Shown one piece after another: positions 49,976-62,317 of a stretch of 64,000 nt of DNA (its first letter is position 1; each line of letters starts with the position of its first letter). The DNA comes from Platynereis dumerilii (taxonomy: Eukaryota; Annelida; Polychaeta; Phyllodocida; Nereididae). A program made the position numbers and the translations under genes. The stretch lies in the NCBI GenBank assembly GCA_026936325.1, contig JAPTHN010000030.1, forward strand, positions 2,046,001-2,110,000, in the 5' to 3' direction. Under the pieces are notes generated by a model that did not search any database, was not told the DNA's origin, and worked only from the letters and a program-made list of their open reading frames with translations.

Positions 49976-50019
49976 TAGGAGAGAACTATTAAGGATGCAA
50001 TTTTATTTTCATGCCAATG

Positions 50020-51052
50020 GGGCTTTCTGCCCAAATTTTCCTTCTCTTTTTCTTAATTGAAAGTAAATAAATTTGTTCTCCTAGACTTTTTTGGGGGGGG
50101 GACCTATGGACTCTGGTTTGGAATTCATAGATTATTCACAGCATGTCGCAACATGCATATCATGCAAGATCTTGTACAGGCCTTGCCTAAAGTGGACCGA
50201 GTGACTGGTCGTTTTTGCTCTATTATTCACCAGGTTGGCTTATCTGATAAGGAAATTGAGTACACAGCAATGAGATGAAAGATGACTGAAACTGCCCACC
50301 AGCACAGGTGCAGGTGACCTGATCGCAGCTGGAACTGAACCCGGGACTCAAAAATTCCGAGCCAATAGTGACATACAGACCAAGATAGTAAAGCACAGAA
50401 ATTTTACAGCTCATATTAGCCTGTACAAAACATACAACCACATGTATTGAAGAACTGAGCATACCAACACAAGAGCCTTTAACCACTAAAGCTCACGGAC
50501 AACCAAAGAGATTTTGGAGGAAAAAAGATTAGGGTAAATCAAAGCGTAAATGCAAACATACACTTCGATTAGGTTGATTTTTATGATAACATTCTGAAAT
50601 ATAATAATGTCAATGTCTATCAAATTAATTATACACATAACAATAAAATTATCATTTAAGAATTATAATAATGTGTGTGCTTACAAAAAACAGATAAAAG
50701 ATTACATTTTTAGAAAGGTATGAGCCAACAACACCCAGCTTACAAGGGGCTAACATACCTGTGAAAACAATACACATATAGTCGCAGGACAAAAGATTAG
50801 TACTTCAAATTTGAAACTGAAGCATCCATACAGTACTATTTGAAACGAATATCTTAAATTAATCAAAGATGTTTTTTCTCATAAGAATTGTACAGAAATT
50901 CAGTAGTTAACTTTACTACATCTCTGGACATGAGTAATTTGAATTTCAGATAATCAGATAAATTAACAAAATTTTCATTAACACTTACGGCTTCAATATA
51001 AAACAATTCAGAATTGTTCGTTCATTGAACAATATAACAAAAGGTACATGGC
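50020..51052. other. Intergenic; weak tRNA-like SINE traces
   Basis: 50335-50350 reads, inverted, GAGTCCCGGGTTCAGTTCC (B-box-like), and 50475-50505 inverted has TTTAGTGGTTAAAGGC (A-box-like). They are too far apart for a tRNA and suggest a disrupted SINE. Otherwise nothing recognised. Confidence 0.4.
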
Positions 51053-51459
51053 CAATTGTTCAGCGTACGTAAAATGTACGTTGCTCTTTCTTGTGAATTT
51101 CGTACCTAAATTGGTTGTTTTCACATATGAAATACGTACGAAAATTTACGTACGTAAAACATACGTAAATTTTCATATGTATTACATACGTGTTAAGTTG
51201 GTTCTTGCCTTCTTGGGCTATATCTCGACTTATTTGCTGATTTTTTTCTTCAGATAGGCCAATGCAAGGCCTAAACTTAAACCATTTGTGATAACCATAT
51301 TGCACTAAAATGGCCAAAGTAACCGATAAGTACTTGTGTAAAATTTTTATGAATTCGTACGAAATTCGCACGAAAATGTACGTACGTACTACGGATCGGC
51401 TCTTTTTTGAGAGTTTCGTGTATAGAATTTACGTACGTAATTCATACGCTGCACAATTG
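51053..51459. mobile_element. 407-bp foldback rich in ACGTACGT
   Basis: The ends CAATTGTTCAGCGTACG and CATACGCTGCACAATTG are inverse. TACGTACG/ACGTACGT motifs recur at least six times, in both arms. Not coding, and no clear target duplication. Confidence 0.8.
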
Positions 51460-52925
51460 CTAGTAATAAGACTCGTCCTCGATTACACTTTCATTACAGT
51501 AATTACATAATCAAAGTTATACAGGTAGGAAATATTATTAAAATGACCAAATAAAAGAGACAAATTTAGTCACAATAAATAGGCCAACCACCAATAAACT
51601 GAGCAATAATTGACCTATGACCTTTATTATTTATTATATGTAATTTTCTAATTGAAAATGATCATGTGACAGTCGTATAACAAACTCAGTAAACCCTCTA
51701 GACATTCACACTGACAAATTTACCTTCTGTATATTGAATGGAATTCAGAGCCAGAATTTTCTGGCGTATTCTAAACACTATCTTGATCGAATTGTTACAA
51801 TAGAGATTCCATTTGCCTTTAAAACAATTTTTAGGTGAAATCAAATCTACCAATAGCTTTGTCTTCTCAAAAATTTTAACATAAATTATGAAATCTTCAC
51901 ATTTAACAACAAATCCTTTAATTATCCTTCGCTAGACATACTCAGTAAGGTCATCCAAGCAATTTCACAGGCTAAATAGACTTTACATAAATAATGATAT
52001 AATTATATATTGCCACTAAATTTCCTACATGTTGTCCACACAAAATTTGCCCACCATCCTGCAAAATCTGAGGAGTATGCCAAATACTTCGAAATGCGAG
52101 TAGAGGACCCACAATGCATTCTGCAATACAAGAGGCACACCAAAATTACCAATAAAATACAATTAGTAAAGTAAAATCTGCTCCTTGAAAAACTTTTCCC
52201 GGAAAATAATCAGAATTCCAGGACCAACTAGATTGTTTCTGTTTTAAAGGACTTTCTAGGACCACTTATTTTTTAAAAGGACTTTAAAGGGTTTCCAAGG
52301 ACTGTGGGAAACCTGCACTAGGTGGCAAAATCTTTTGACTCCTCTTGAGTATTCTAAAAAAAATTGATAGTCACCAAAGTAAAATTAGTCATGTGACCCT
52401 AAAAGATGTTTTGTTCAAACTATTACTCACACTTCATTCTGGACATAACTCGGCTCTTACATAAAGGGGTTAGAAGAAACTAATCAATGAACATTCCAAC
52501 TTCACAATGGTATTAGACTTTAGGATCACTCAAATTCACATAATTTGACAATTATGCACAATACGTTTCCTGGTGACATTGATGAGCCTCGGGTGACAGC
52601 TTCTCGCTTGTAGCCAAATTCTTTTCAATACTTAATTAATTGTTCTCCGTCTTGCGTTTAGTTAGTTCTGCTCTGGACCTGCAATGGAAGAAAATGCATA
52701 AAATTAATTTGATTCCAGTCCCATTTAGGCAAACTTTAACAATAAAAAATACATATATATATACATATATATGAAACAATTGCGTACCATTTCTTTACAA
52801 ATTTTTTATTAGCCGCAAGAAAGCATAAGGGAAAGTAAAAAAAAAAAAAAATCCAGCAGCAACCTACAGAATTGGTAGTTTTAAGGGGCGGGGGGGGGGG
52901 GGGTTGGGTAAACCAACTTTTCCTA
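51460..52925. other. Intergenic, nothing recognised
   Basis: AT-rich. An isolated acceptor-like site (TTTTCTTCCATTGCAG, minus strand, near 52682) opens only a five-codon frame. A G-run at about 52890-52903 is low complexity. Confidence 0.45.
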
Positions 52926-53149
52926 CATTTCTGCCCAAAAGTTTACATACCCCAATGAAAAATGACCAATTTCTCTATTTCCAGGGCAATTTTAACAACA
53001 GGCAAATCATACATGAATACAATGCACTGCATGTGGATAAACACTTCTGAACCATTAAAAATTCAATAGCATTGAGATTCAATGATATTATCACTTAATT
53101 GCATTTTATGACAGTTTCAAAAGTTTACATCCACTCCTGTGCTATCACA

Positions 53150-53700
53150 TATTTTCCCGCTAAGGATCAAGAACAGCTAACAGAATTTTACCACAATGTG
53201 TCAAAAGTACTCAGACTACATCAGCAGTGATTTTAATCCAATCTGCATCACAGAATTTCTGCAACTCCACCTTCGTTGTTGGTCTCGGCTGGTACACGGT
53301 CTGTCTCGGATCAACCCATAATTTATTGATAATATTCCAGACTGGACGGTGTTAAACCACTTAAGAAGCTTTCCCCAACTGTCCGAAAAAAATATTTGGA
53401 CAGGATTGGTGGAGGGTTTCGGATTGTTGTCCTGTTGCAGCTCTGTTTCATCCCGTTCCTAACTTTCACACTAAATCATGTTGGTTCTCCGTCAAAATTT
53501 TCTGGAAATCAGTGGTGTTACAACTTGTATTAGTCTTGACCAATTTTCCAGTGGTATTTGCACTCAAATAGCCACAATGTATCATAAATGCACCGCCTTG
53601 GTTCACTCTGTGAATGGTACAATTTAGCTTGCGTACCTGATTGACTTGCGTCCAAACATAGCGCGGGTGATTATGAGACAAACTTGGATGCAATACACCA
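53150..53700 (-). pseudogene. Tc1-like transposase, partial
   Basis: Recognisable in more than one frame: HPRYVWTQVNQVR (the R-V-W strand after the second Asp), GGAFMIHCGYLSANTTGKLV (matching GG..MVWG.....G.L), then QQDNNPKPST (for QQDNDPKHTS, with the His replaced) and PTTKVELQKFCDADWIKI (for NL.EL..F..EEW.KI). Frame changes and a stop show that it is dead. The N-terminal DNA-binding part is absent. Confidence 0.75.
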
Positions 53701-53979
53701 GAAGCAGTTTAGTAAGTCCCAAGCCATCTGCCGAAATGTTTTTAGATGGATGAGACTTAGCTGAGGTGTTTTATCATTAAAATTCCTTGCACTCCCTTGC
53801 AATGTGTTTGCAAGATTAATTCAGAATTACGGCGAAAAGAAGCCCATTGCCAAATTGAACCAGTGTGGTGCGCTTTCAATGCTTTGCAGCTGTTTAATAT
53901 CACTGATTTCCAAAAAAATTTGGAAGAGAACTGATATGATTCAGTGCAAAAGTTAGGAGCGGGATGAACAAGTCATAGC

Positions 53980-54250
53980 AATATGACAACAATCCGAAAC
54001 CTTCTACCAATCCTGTCCAAATATTTTTTCCGGACAGTTGGGAGAAGCTTGACCACTGGTTTAATATCGTCCAGACTGGAATATTATCGATAAATTACGG
54101 GTTGATCCGGACACACCGTCCACCAGCCGAGACCAACAACGAAGGTGGAGTTGCAGAAATTTTGTGATGCAGAATGGATTAAAATCACTGCTGATGTAGT
54201 CTGAGTACTTTTGACATATTGTGGTAAAATTCTGTAAGCTGTTCTTGATC
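53980..54250 (+). pseudogene. Inverted second copy of the Tc1 transposase 3' end
   Basis: Plus-strand sequence CAATCCGAAACC onward repeats the C-terminal half of the minus-strand copy, including CGAAGGTGGAGTTGCAGAAA (the KVELQK segment). It carries frame breaks and is a fragment. Confidence 0.75.
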
Positions 54251-54712
54251 CTAAGCGGGAAAATACGTGATAGTACAGGAGGGTATGTAAACTTTTGAAA
54301 CTAACATCATTGAATCTCATAGCTATTGAATTTTTAATGGTTAAGAAGTGTTTAGCCACATGCAGTGCATTGCATTTGATGTATGATTTGCCTGTTGTTG
54401 TTAAAATTGCACTGGAAATAGAGAAATTGGTCATTTTTCATCGGGGTATATAAACTTTTGGGAAGAACTGTACCATTGGAATTGCCGGCAGAAATCGGAG
54501 GCTATATACTTTCATTATACAGTGCACAGCTAGTCTTCCAGACTAATTTTTGATTGAGTTGCGGTCTAGTCTTCAAAGTGATATTTGAGCAACCTGCTAC
54601 AGCCTTAGTAAGGGCAATGTTAAATCAAATCATACATCTATTGCCACTGGCATAATTTCAAACATTTCTAATGAGTTCGTACAAAAACCATCACAGATTT
54701 CAATACACTTAC

Positions 54713-54809
54713 CATTACAATGAGATGTCAGTTTTGGCAAGTAAACTTGTATGACCGTGAACCACAGCTGAAACACAAGAATATAGAGGTCAATTGCCTG
54801 TATTTTCAT
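54713..54809 (-). CDS. Possible signal-peptide exon of an unidentified gene
   Basis: The ATG at 54809 gives 32 codons with a hydrophobic run (IDLYILVFQLWFTVIQVYL) and ends HCN + one base at a strong donor TG|GTAAGTG, phase 1. This resembles the first exon of secreted or membrane proteins and has the same phase as the LDLa gene's exon 1 downstream. It could be an alternative first exon of that gene, the start of another gene, or chance. Confidence 0.35.
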
Positions 54810-54965
54810 TGCGACCAACTGATATAAGAGTATTCAGTATACGCTCTTGGCCACAAGTTTTGAAACAGTATGTTGCTTCACTTGCCTGCCATTTGATTAT
54901 TGTTACACAAAACGACTTGTAGGTGCTCAGAATCTTATTTGACCATATCAGAATATACTTATAGG

Positions 54966-55990
54966 GTCATTCCATGCCAAATCACCCAGGGGTCCCGAGG
55001 TCACCGTCTCCGAAAAAATTATAAAAAATACTCAAATGTAGTACTACCTGATGTAGGCACTTGGGCATAAATTGAAGTCTGTGCTGTCAAAACTCATGGA
55101 GAAATGATTTTTTTAACTTTTTCGAAATGCATTTTCGCCTGAGTTTGAAACAGTGTATAGAGTCACATTTTGCAACTGCAGGTCTAATATTTTGGTTATT
55201 ATGACAATTGTACCCATATTTTCAGTTTCTGGTGTCAGATTTGAAATATCTCGATTACACAATCGATGGCAGAGCTCCAAAAATGGCCAAGAACTCAAAT
55301 TTTCAAAATGGAAGTCTATTTGTAAGCTCTGCCACAGGAAATTCACTTAACAATAAGTGCTGAAACTGGTTTTGCAGTTTCACCTGATGTCCTTTAACAA
55401 ATCCAAACTCTTAAAATCTGTAAATTCATATATATACTACTAATACTCAGCACATAGTCCGAAAAGCTAGGTTTTACCATTTTTGCCCAAAAGACCTTTA
55501 TTTGATACACTAGAATCACATTTTGATAGTTCTTGGAACATTAAAACTTTTTCCACAGTGTTATATAGGCCTACCTCTAAAGATATTATGAAGCAAAATT
55601 CAGTGTTACTTTTCAATGGGTTCTATTTTTTTAAACTGACACTAAGGTATAATGATTTTATTGCGAAACGAGTGTAATGTATTTTCGCCTGATTTTGAAG
55701 CAGTGTGTACAGTCACATTTTGCAACTACAGGTCTTATATTTTGGATTTCAGGACAGTTGATCCCATAGTTTTTGTTTCTGGGGTCAGATTTGATATATC
55801 TGTATTACAAAAGGTGCAAGTTCACCAAATATAGCCAAGAACTCAAATTTTCCAAACGGACAGCTATTTGAAAGCTCTGCCAAAGGAAACTGACTCAGCA
55901 ATAAGTGCTGAAACTGGTTTTGCAGTTTCACGTGATGTTCTTTAAGAGATGAAAACTCGTAAAACATGTAAATTAATAAAATCATATAGG
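54966..55990. repeat. TIR-like end plus a ~545-bp direct duplication
   Basis: GGTCATTCCATGCCAAATCA at 54966 matches the terminus of the 39239 foldback. 55137-55430 recurs at 55681-55985: CACATTTTGCAACT, AAGAACTCAAATTTTC and AATAAGTGCTGAAACTGG appear in order in both. Probably the decayed interior of a larger element. Confidence 0.75.
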
Positions 55991-57106
55991 AAGTCTCGAG
56001 ATTTTAATGACTCAGCATTTTCTCACCCGAGTCTCGAGAATTGAAATGTTGATCATTGATTGACATGGTGTAAAAGCCAAAAAATATGATCCATTGCATG
56101 ATTAAAATTTAAATCTCTCATGATATCATTGTGCCTATGGAAGGACAGTGTCCTAGATTTCTCGAGAAATTCTTGAGTCTCGTGCACATGACCATTGTCC
56201 TGAGTCACGAGTGAGACTCATTGGAAACACTAATTCTGGTGGTCAATGGCTGGACTGAATTCACGTCCCCCAAATATATCCTCCCAGTTTCCTTTCCTTG
56301 TGGGCATAGGACCGTTGAGTGTTCCTAGGCATTACAGTATGCAGTCCATCACAACTTGCAATTAACACTCAGTGCAAGGTAACAAGAACCGAAGGATTCA
56401 AAGCACAAATAAAAATACTCTAAGTGGGAAGGGTTGTGTTGTGACCCCAAACTCTCCCCCCCCCCCTCCATACGGATGCTTGGTGACTCACACTTAATTT
56501 CTGGCGATTACGAGCAGTTTCCACTTTGCACCAATCATGCCAATGTTCTCCTCCAGTTTGCTGTGGCCTGTTTTGTTCAGTTTGTAGTTAGCGTTGGCAC
56601 TCGCTCAATATTATGTAAAGCTGAGCCTACCTAAAACAACCAATACTTATAAACATCATGAAAATGCATACATCATAATGAAACAAGCAACCAATTGCAA
56701 CTAACCGGCAGAAATGTTTTTTGCTCTTTTACTGGTCAACGTTATAAATGTGACATTTCAATCATTGCCATGAAAATCAAATTACAGGGTAAATCATTCA
56801 ACAATCCCGTAAGTGACATTACTAAACATTATCTGAGAGGCCAAAAATTCTCTTTGGCAAAAAATTAAACATGACACTAGACTAGAAATGATTCATTGTC
56901 AGATTTACCTGGGAATCTAAATACTCGTAATTAACTAAAGACTTACTTTTGCAACAATTGTTGCTATAGGCCTATAGTGGCCACACGTCAACGTCTTTTC
57001 ACATGCAAGGTTTCAATCTTCCTTTCAACCACTGAAATAAACCAGGATGGATGAATAATTTTTCATAAATTTCTCACAGTTCTTACTAACTCTCATGACC
57101 TTTAAT
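55991..57106. other. Intergenic, nothing recognised
   Basis: A CTCGAG-rich stretch at 56010-56225 repeats GAGTCTCGAGAA-like motifs in both orientations. The rest is unique AT-rich DNA. Confidence 0.45.
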
Positions 57107-57615
57107 CAGGGCTTCTGAGATGGGTAGCAAGTGAACCGACTCCGACTACCGAGTCTTACTGAACACTGCTGAAAAGCAACTTCTGACTCCTTAGGAATTA
57201 GGTCTCCTGAATTTCAATCAGGGCTTGGCAGTTGGGAGTCAGAGTAGTGGAGTTGGAGGTTTTCAGGTGGAGACTCAGTGGAGTCAAAAATAAAACTAGT
57301 TTTCTGGTGGAGTCAGTGGAAAAATAATCTGGTGACTGCTGAAAATTATTAAAATAATTAACACATTATAAAGCTGTATTAAATTCTTAAAGGGCAGACA
57401 CCCAAAAATTACGTACATATAACTAGTATTAATGAAATAAATCCTTTAAAAACATTACAGAATGAATGTTTTCTTTGCTAACAAAATGAAACTTGCATGC
57501 AAATAATGCTGAGTCGAGAGTCGAAATTTAAGAGACCTAAGGAGTCAAAGGTCACTTTTTGGAAAGGTGAAGGAGTCGGACCGGTAGTTTGCTTCTGATC
57601 GATTCCAAAGCCCTG
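57107..57615. mobile_element. hAT-like element, GAGTCGG-rich
   Basis: CAGGGCTTGG at 57219 faces CCAAAGCCCTG ending at 57615. Repeated GGAGTC(A/G)G motifs fill both ends, and a second left end CAGGGCTTCTG begins at 57107, suggesting one copy inside another. No clear 8-bp duplication. Confidence 0.55.
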
Positions 57616-57925
57616 CTGATGCTACATGTGCTAGGGATGGGTACTTTTCTCATAATTCAATTCGCACCAGTCCAGTATTCTTTTGAAAAAGTAGACTGGT
57701 CTGGTTTCAACAAGAATCCATGGACTCAATGACATAGCTTAGAATCATTTTTTATTTATTTATAAGGTGTAATTACTTTTCAAAAACCAATTTGCGAATT
57801 GACAATTTTTTTGTTTGCATGTACAATCGTCTGAGTTATACTAACAGTAAATTAAATTCATTTATGGACATTTCAATTGACTTGAGTCAGACAGAACTGC
57901 TTAGCCCCAATCACACCAATTGGAC

Positions 57926-58330
57926 ATAAGAAATTTCAATTGATGCAATGTAAGTCACAAAAACGTTCAAGAAAATTTTGGCATCTGCTTGAGGAGGCCA
58001 ACATAAAAAATAAATATAGAAGAAATGTACCAACATAAATCTACCTTTTTCTGGCAGGAGATGACAAGAGGATGGAAATAGATGTATTTGCATTTTTTGT
58101 AAAACAAAAAATAAATAAAAATAAAACTAGCCAAAAGAAATTTCAGTCTATACAATGTAATTGGGTTATGGGTTTTTGTCACAAAAATGTTCAAGAAACT
58201 TTTAGCATCTATTTGAGGAAGCCAATGTAAAAAATAAATGTAGAAGCATGTATCAACCTAAAACTACCTTTTTGTCTTGTGGTAGATAGTAAGAGTATGG
58301 AAATAAACTTATTTGCTTTTTTTTTGGAGA
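57926..58330. repeat. Two-copy ~207-bp direct repeat
   Basis: AAGAAATTTCA at 57928 and 58135 heads two units sharing TTCAAGAAA, TTTGAGGA(G/A)GCCAA and a following GGATGGAAATA/GTATGGAAATA segment. Confidence 0.75.
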
Positions 58331-58486
58331 GAGAAAAACAACAAGAACCCAGGGGTTCAAAATGGAGGTGATGTTGTGTCTTAAGTTCATATACCATGAA
58401 TCCAGCAGACGATTTGGCCTGCGCTGCTAAAACTATTCTAGATTGACAGATAGATATGGCTGATATGTACAAGTGCTGCCCTTTAA

Positions 58487-59640
58487 GGTGGCTCGATACT
58501 CGTGAACTTTCCGAGATAGGATTTCGTAAAAACAGTTTAGAATGATCCAAAATATAGTTTATAGCAAGGATATGTAAGCAAAAGTGGTCGCTACCAGCCT
58601 TTTAAAAAAAATTTTTGGGATTATGCTCCAGAAAGTCAGTCCACGCAAACCTGAAAAACTGAATTTTTTTCTTATTTTTCTTACTGTGAAGTTTGCCCTG
58701 CCATTCAGTGGTCATGCATCCCCTATTATGCTATGAAGCATGAAATTAAAGAAGACACATTCATGGTTTGTTTGTTGGTTTGTTTGTTTGTGTTTTATGC
58801 CTCTGCAGCACCTTAGTGGGCTATATTGCGGCAGGCGATCGCCGTATGATGATGAGATGAGAAGACTGGGAGTCTGGAACACCCTATTAATTCAGGGATG
58901 CCCAGGGTCTTTCAGTTGCCCCAGCATAGAATACTGGATACAACCCGCCTCCATTTAATGTCCCATGGGCTCGGACTAAAGTGAGTTCCCGGGGTGAGAT
59001 TTGAACCCACGCCCTCAAAGCCAGTGGCCAAGCAGTCTTGACCATTAGGCCACGGAGGAACTCAGACACCTTCATGGAAAAGGTAATTAATATTTCAAAG
59101 AGATATATTTAGATTAAAGGACTTTCCAAGGGGCTCGGAATACAAGTTTCGATTTTGACAATTTTAACTTTTTTTATAAACCATGGCGCTAAAAATATTG
59201 ACGAGATAGGATTTTTCATTTCTTTGTCATTTATTTCCAAAAATAGTTGGGAACAATATGATGATATAGACAAGCCTTCCTACCACACTTGATATTGAAA
59301 TAAACATTTATTTATATCACAAAGTCATTTTTGCGACGTTAGACCTGCTTGCCGAAAATCGCCTGTAAGAATTTTCTGTTCTGAGTATCAAGTTGAATTT
59401 CCGGCTATATACTATATATAGTACTCTTCATGGCGCATCTAATGCTCCAAATGAGAAGTCTCTAACCCCAATAGAAGTGGCGCAAATCGCAAACGAAGCG
59501 GCCAACGCACGAAATTCTCAAATTTAAAAAAAAAAATCTTGAAGTGGTGGCAGCAGAGTGGTGACGTCACAATAGATAGGGCCTGCCTGTCTGCGCGTGA
59601 ATGTGCGCTAACTACCATTTCTCATGAGTAGCGAGCCACC
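58487..59640. mobile_element. TTAA-flanked TIR element split by a SINE
   Basis: GGTGGCTCGATACTCGTGAA at the left and TCATGAGTAGCGAGCCACC at the right are inverse, with TTAA directly outside both (58483-58486 and 59641-59644). That duplication is characteristic of piggyBac and Kolobok elements. Without the inserted SINE it is about 840 bp and has no transposase. Confidence 0.82.
58767..59063 (-). repeat. tRNA-headed SINE, family 1, copy 1
   Basis: Minus strand: a well-kept tRNA-like head (GTGGCCTAATGGTCAAGAC A box; GTGGGTTCAAATCTCAC T arm; ends GTTCC/GGAAC pair), a body shared with 62318-62480, and a (CAAA)n tail. A 14-bp duplication AGACAC(A/C)TTCATGG flanks it, 13 of 14 matching. Confidence 0.88.
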
Positions 59641-60990
59641 TTAAGAGCAGTGGTTGCTTAGAGTGGTTAATCAATGGGAGATAGAACACGAGTCCTCTAC
59701 ATGTTGCACATTAACCATATTTGAAAGTGATCAAAGGAGCACCAATTTAACATCTCATCTGAATTATACCCATCTCGGATTTTGATCTTAAATTCCACTG
59801 AAAATATTCTAAATTGGCTGCCCCAGGTTTGAACTGAGGCATGCAAAGACTATCAGGATTTTGGACTGACAACTTTTGGCCACCCAGCTGTCAAGGAAAC
59901 TCACTATATTTATCTTAATACCTGCTTACAATGCTTAGTTACCTACTATCATGTCAATAACGATCTTACTTACTAACATGCTGCTCTATACACCTGTCAA
60001 TCCACTGCCGGCTAACTTATAGACTGCCAAATTGACCAAATGGATCAATAAATCAATCAATCCAGACTTTGAAATGAGGTGAAATATCATGTCTGATTGG
60101 CATGGATATTTTGGAAAGATGGACAGATAATTGGGGCTATACATCCTGTATTTATGTATATTGTAAGCTAATTAGGACAGGAGGAAGACATAGCAATGAG
60201 GCAAAGGACGATTGAAACTGCTGTCCTAGGTCACCCGGCGAGAACGTTAATCAGACCAAGAGAGCAATGTCTTCAGCCCCACATGGCACTCACCTTAGCA
60301 CTATCATCACCCTACCATGACCCTCTCAAAGTGTCAAGCCCAGTCATGACTTTGGCAATGCTCAAAATCACCTTTGACAGGCTATTTGAAAATATCTGCT
60401 GCTTCTATCACTACCAAACAGTCCAAACTTGGCATAAAGTCATATCACAGTGTCAACTAACTCTATAAATTTTGGCAAACCTATCCATTACATAATTAGG
60501 AAAAGAACCCGAAGGCTCTAGAGAAATTAGGGAACTGTCATCAGCTGCTGATGACTTTGCAGTACTTCACAAAATTGGATAGAATAAGTCTCGCTACTGT
60601 CATGCTGCAGTGTGATGAGGATAGCTGCACAGAGATCAGACTTGCTTCTGATACCCAGATGATCAACCCCACACACTCAATCATCCTGTCAGGGCCAGGA
60701 CTTAGCTGAAATTACAATTGTCGTCATATGACAGTAATTTCCCAGACAGTGAGACTGCAGACCCAGGAGTCAAGGACCCAGCTAGTCAGGCGGCAATTGG
60801 CAACCCAGTGTGCTACAACTTAGCTGACCCTACCCAGATATTTTGGACCTTGGAATAAATTATTTCAAGTACATGTACCAATTTGCAACCTATTGTGTGG
60901 CTTACAAAACCCTTTTGATAAATCTGCGTAATCTAACTAATCTGTGCATTCTATCTATTTGATCTATATAATCTATTATCCATGAAATCC
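59641..60990. other. Intergenic with SINE fragments
   Basis: 60111-60260 repeats the SINE family 2 body (ATTGGGGCTATACATCCTGT). 60755-60825 has an inverted tRNA-like head trace (CCAGTGTGCTACAAC). 59825-59915 inverted shows GGGTGGCCAAAAGTTG and CAGTTCAAACCTGG, another tRNA-like head. No gene seen. Confidence 0.5.
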
Positions 60991-61101
60991 ACCTATCTAT
61001 CTATCTATCTATCTATCAATCTATCTATCTGTCTATCTATCTATCTATCTATCTATCTATATCCATCTATCTATCTATCTATCCATCTATCTATCTATCT
61101 A
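60991..61101. repeat. TATC microsatellite
   Basis: (TATC)n with a few CATC and TGTC units. Confidence 0.95.
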
Positions 61102-61217
61102 TGAATCAATTTACCCATCCATATATCTGACTGAAATAGCCCTAGTTGAAGATTTATATAACTATTGACATCTCATCTCAGAAAACTGACCAATACACAT
61201 CCTAATGTCACCAGGTC

Positions 61218-61321
61218 AGCTCATTTGCATACACAAAACACAATACACATAATTTTCAAAATGGTGGACAGCTCATTTGCATACTCAAAACACAATACAC
61301 GTTATTTTCAAAATGGTGGAA
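61218..61321. repeat. Two 52-bp direct copies carrying ATTTGCAT
   Basis: AGCTCATTTGCATAC at 61218 and 61270 starts two near-identical units ending TTCAAAATGGTGGA. Each has one octamer motif ATTTGCAT. Confidence 0.85.
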
Positions 61322-62317
61322 GGCAAACATGTAAACAGCAAACAAGCAAACACCAAACAAAAAAACTGATAAAAGGAGTACTTAGACTTACTTCAGGTCA
61401 ACACAAATAAGCTCAAATAACAGCCCTGCATCTCTATTTTCGGTGAATTTAGCAATTTGAGGAAAATTTAAAACATGCAAAGAGTAATTTCAGATTTTCT
61501 TCTCCTATTTCGAATTTCCCGCCTAAAGTTTGCCTCTCTCACCCACTCTCTTAGCCCCCTTTCTCACCCAACTACATAAATGGCGGTGTGTAAACACACC
61601 TCCATTAAAAATACAAAAGAGCATCTGTTTCAGCAGGCAACCAAAACATTGAAAGTTTGTGATGTCTGCAAGAGTTTTTTCAAGTTTCAGCTTTATACAG
61701 AAATTCTACTTGTTTAGAATTATCCATATGAAAAAGCATTGTCAAAAAAGCGATTTCCAGTTCTCCAGCTAGAAAAATCACAATTGATACAGTATTATTT
61801 GGCCGGAGCCCATGTTTTTTCATTCAGGGCTCAACTCCCTTATATGTTCTCTTACCTGATTAGACAGACAGAGCGAGATATCTTGCCTATGTCAATCACA
61901 AAATCACTTCTCCTTAAAACTTTCAGGAAAAAAAATTTGACGTTTATTTGCTCTTATGTATCAATGAAGTAGAAAGTGATGATTAGAGTTCTAATATCAC
62001 TGATGCAGCACTAACAACCTCTGCAATATATATTATAATTTTCAGAAAATACACAAAAGGTGCTGGTTGTCATCAGTCCTACTTGCAGAGTAACTGCAAT
62101 TTCAATAAGTACCGTAATACACGTATGGGGTGAATAGGGACAAAATTGGCCCTTTTCTTGCCATAGCATGGGCACAAAACCTCCAAAAAAGCTCAGTGTA
62201 GTCTCAAATTATGTCCCGGCCGTAGATTCTATAATCCAAATTTAGTACCACCAGCTGTTTTTAAATAGACTTCTGGATCTGGATAATTACTCAGCACTGT
62301 CACTTGGATATTTCGCT
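61322..62317. other. Intergenic, one lone TIR-like end
   Basis: TACCGTAATACACG followed by TATGGGGTGAATAGGGACA at 62111-62143 resembles the 33778 element end. Nothing else recognised. Confidence 0.5.

Larger units (their letters stand above)
52926..54470. mobile_element. Tc1-like transposon with head-to-head duplicated transposase end
   Basis: The ends CATTTCTGCCCAAAAGTTTA and its inverse near 54470 (TAAACTTTTGGGAAGAACTG) have TA on both sides, and CAAAAGTTTACATACCCC is the typical Tc1 terminus. Arms of about 600 and 580 bases are inverse throughout (52926-53530 and 53890-54470), and each encodes the transposase C-terminal half reading toward its own end. The unique middle of about 360 bases holds the central catalytic region on the minus strand. 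Confidence 0.85.

Noticed and set aside
58985-59063. tRNA gene
   Set aside because: Good A and B boxes, but it is followed by a SINE body and (CAAA)n tail and flanked by a target duplication, so it is a SINE head.
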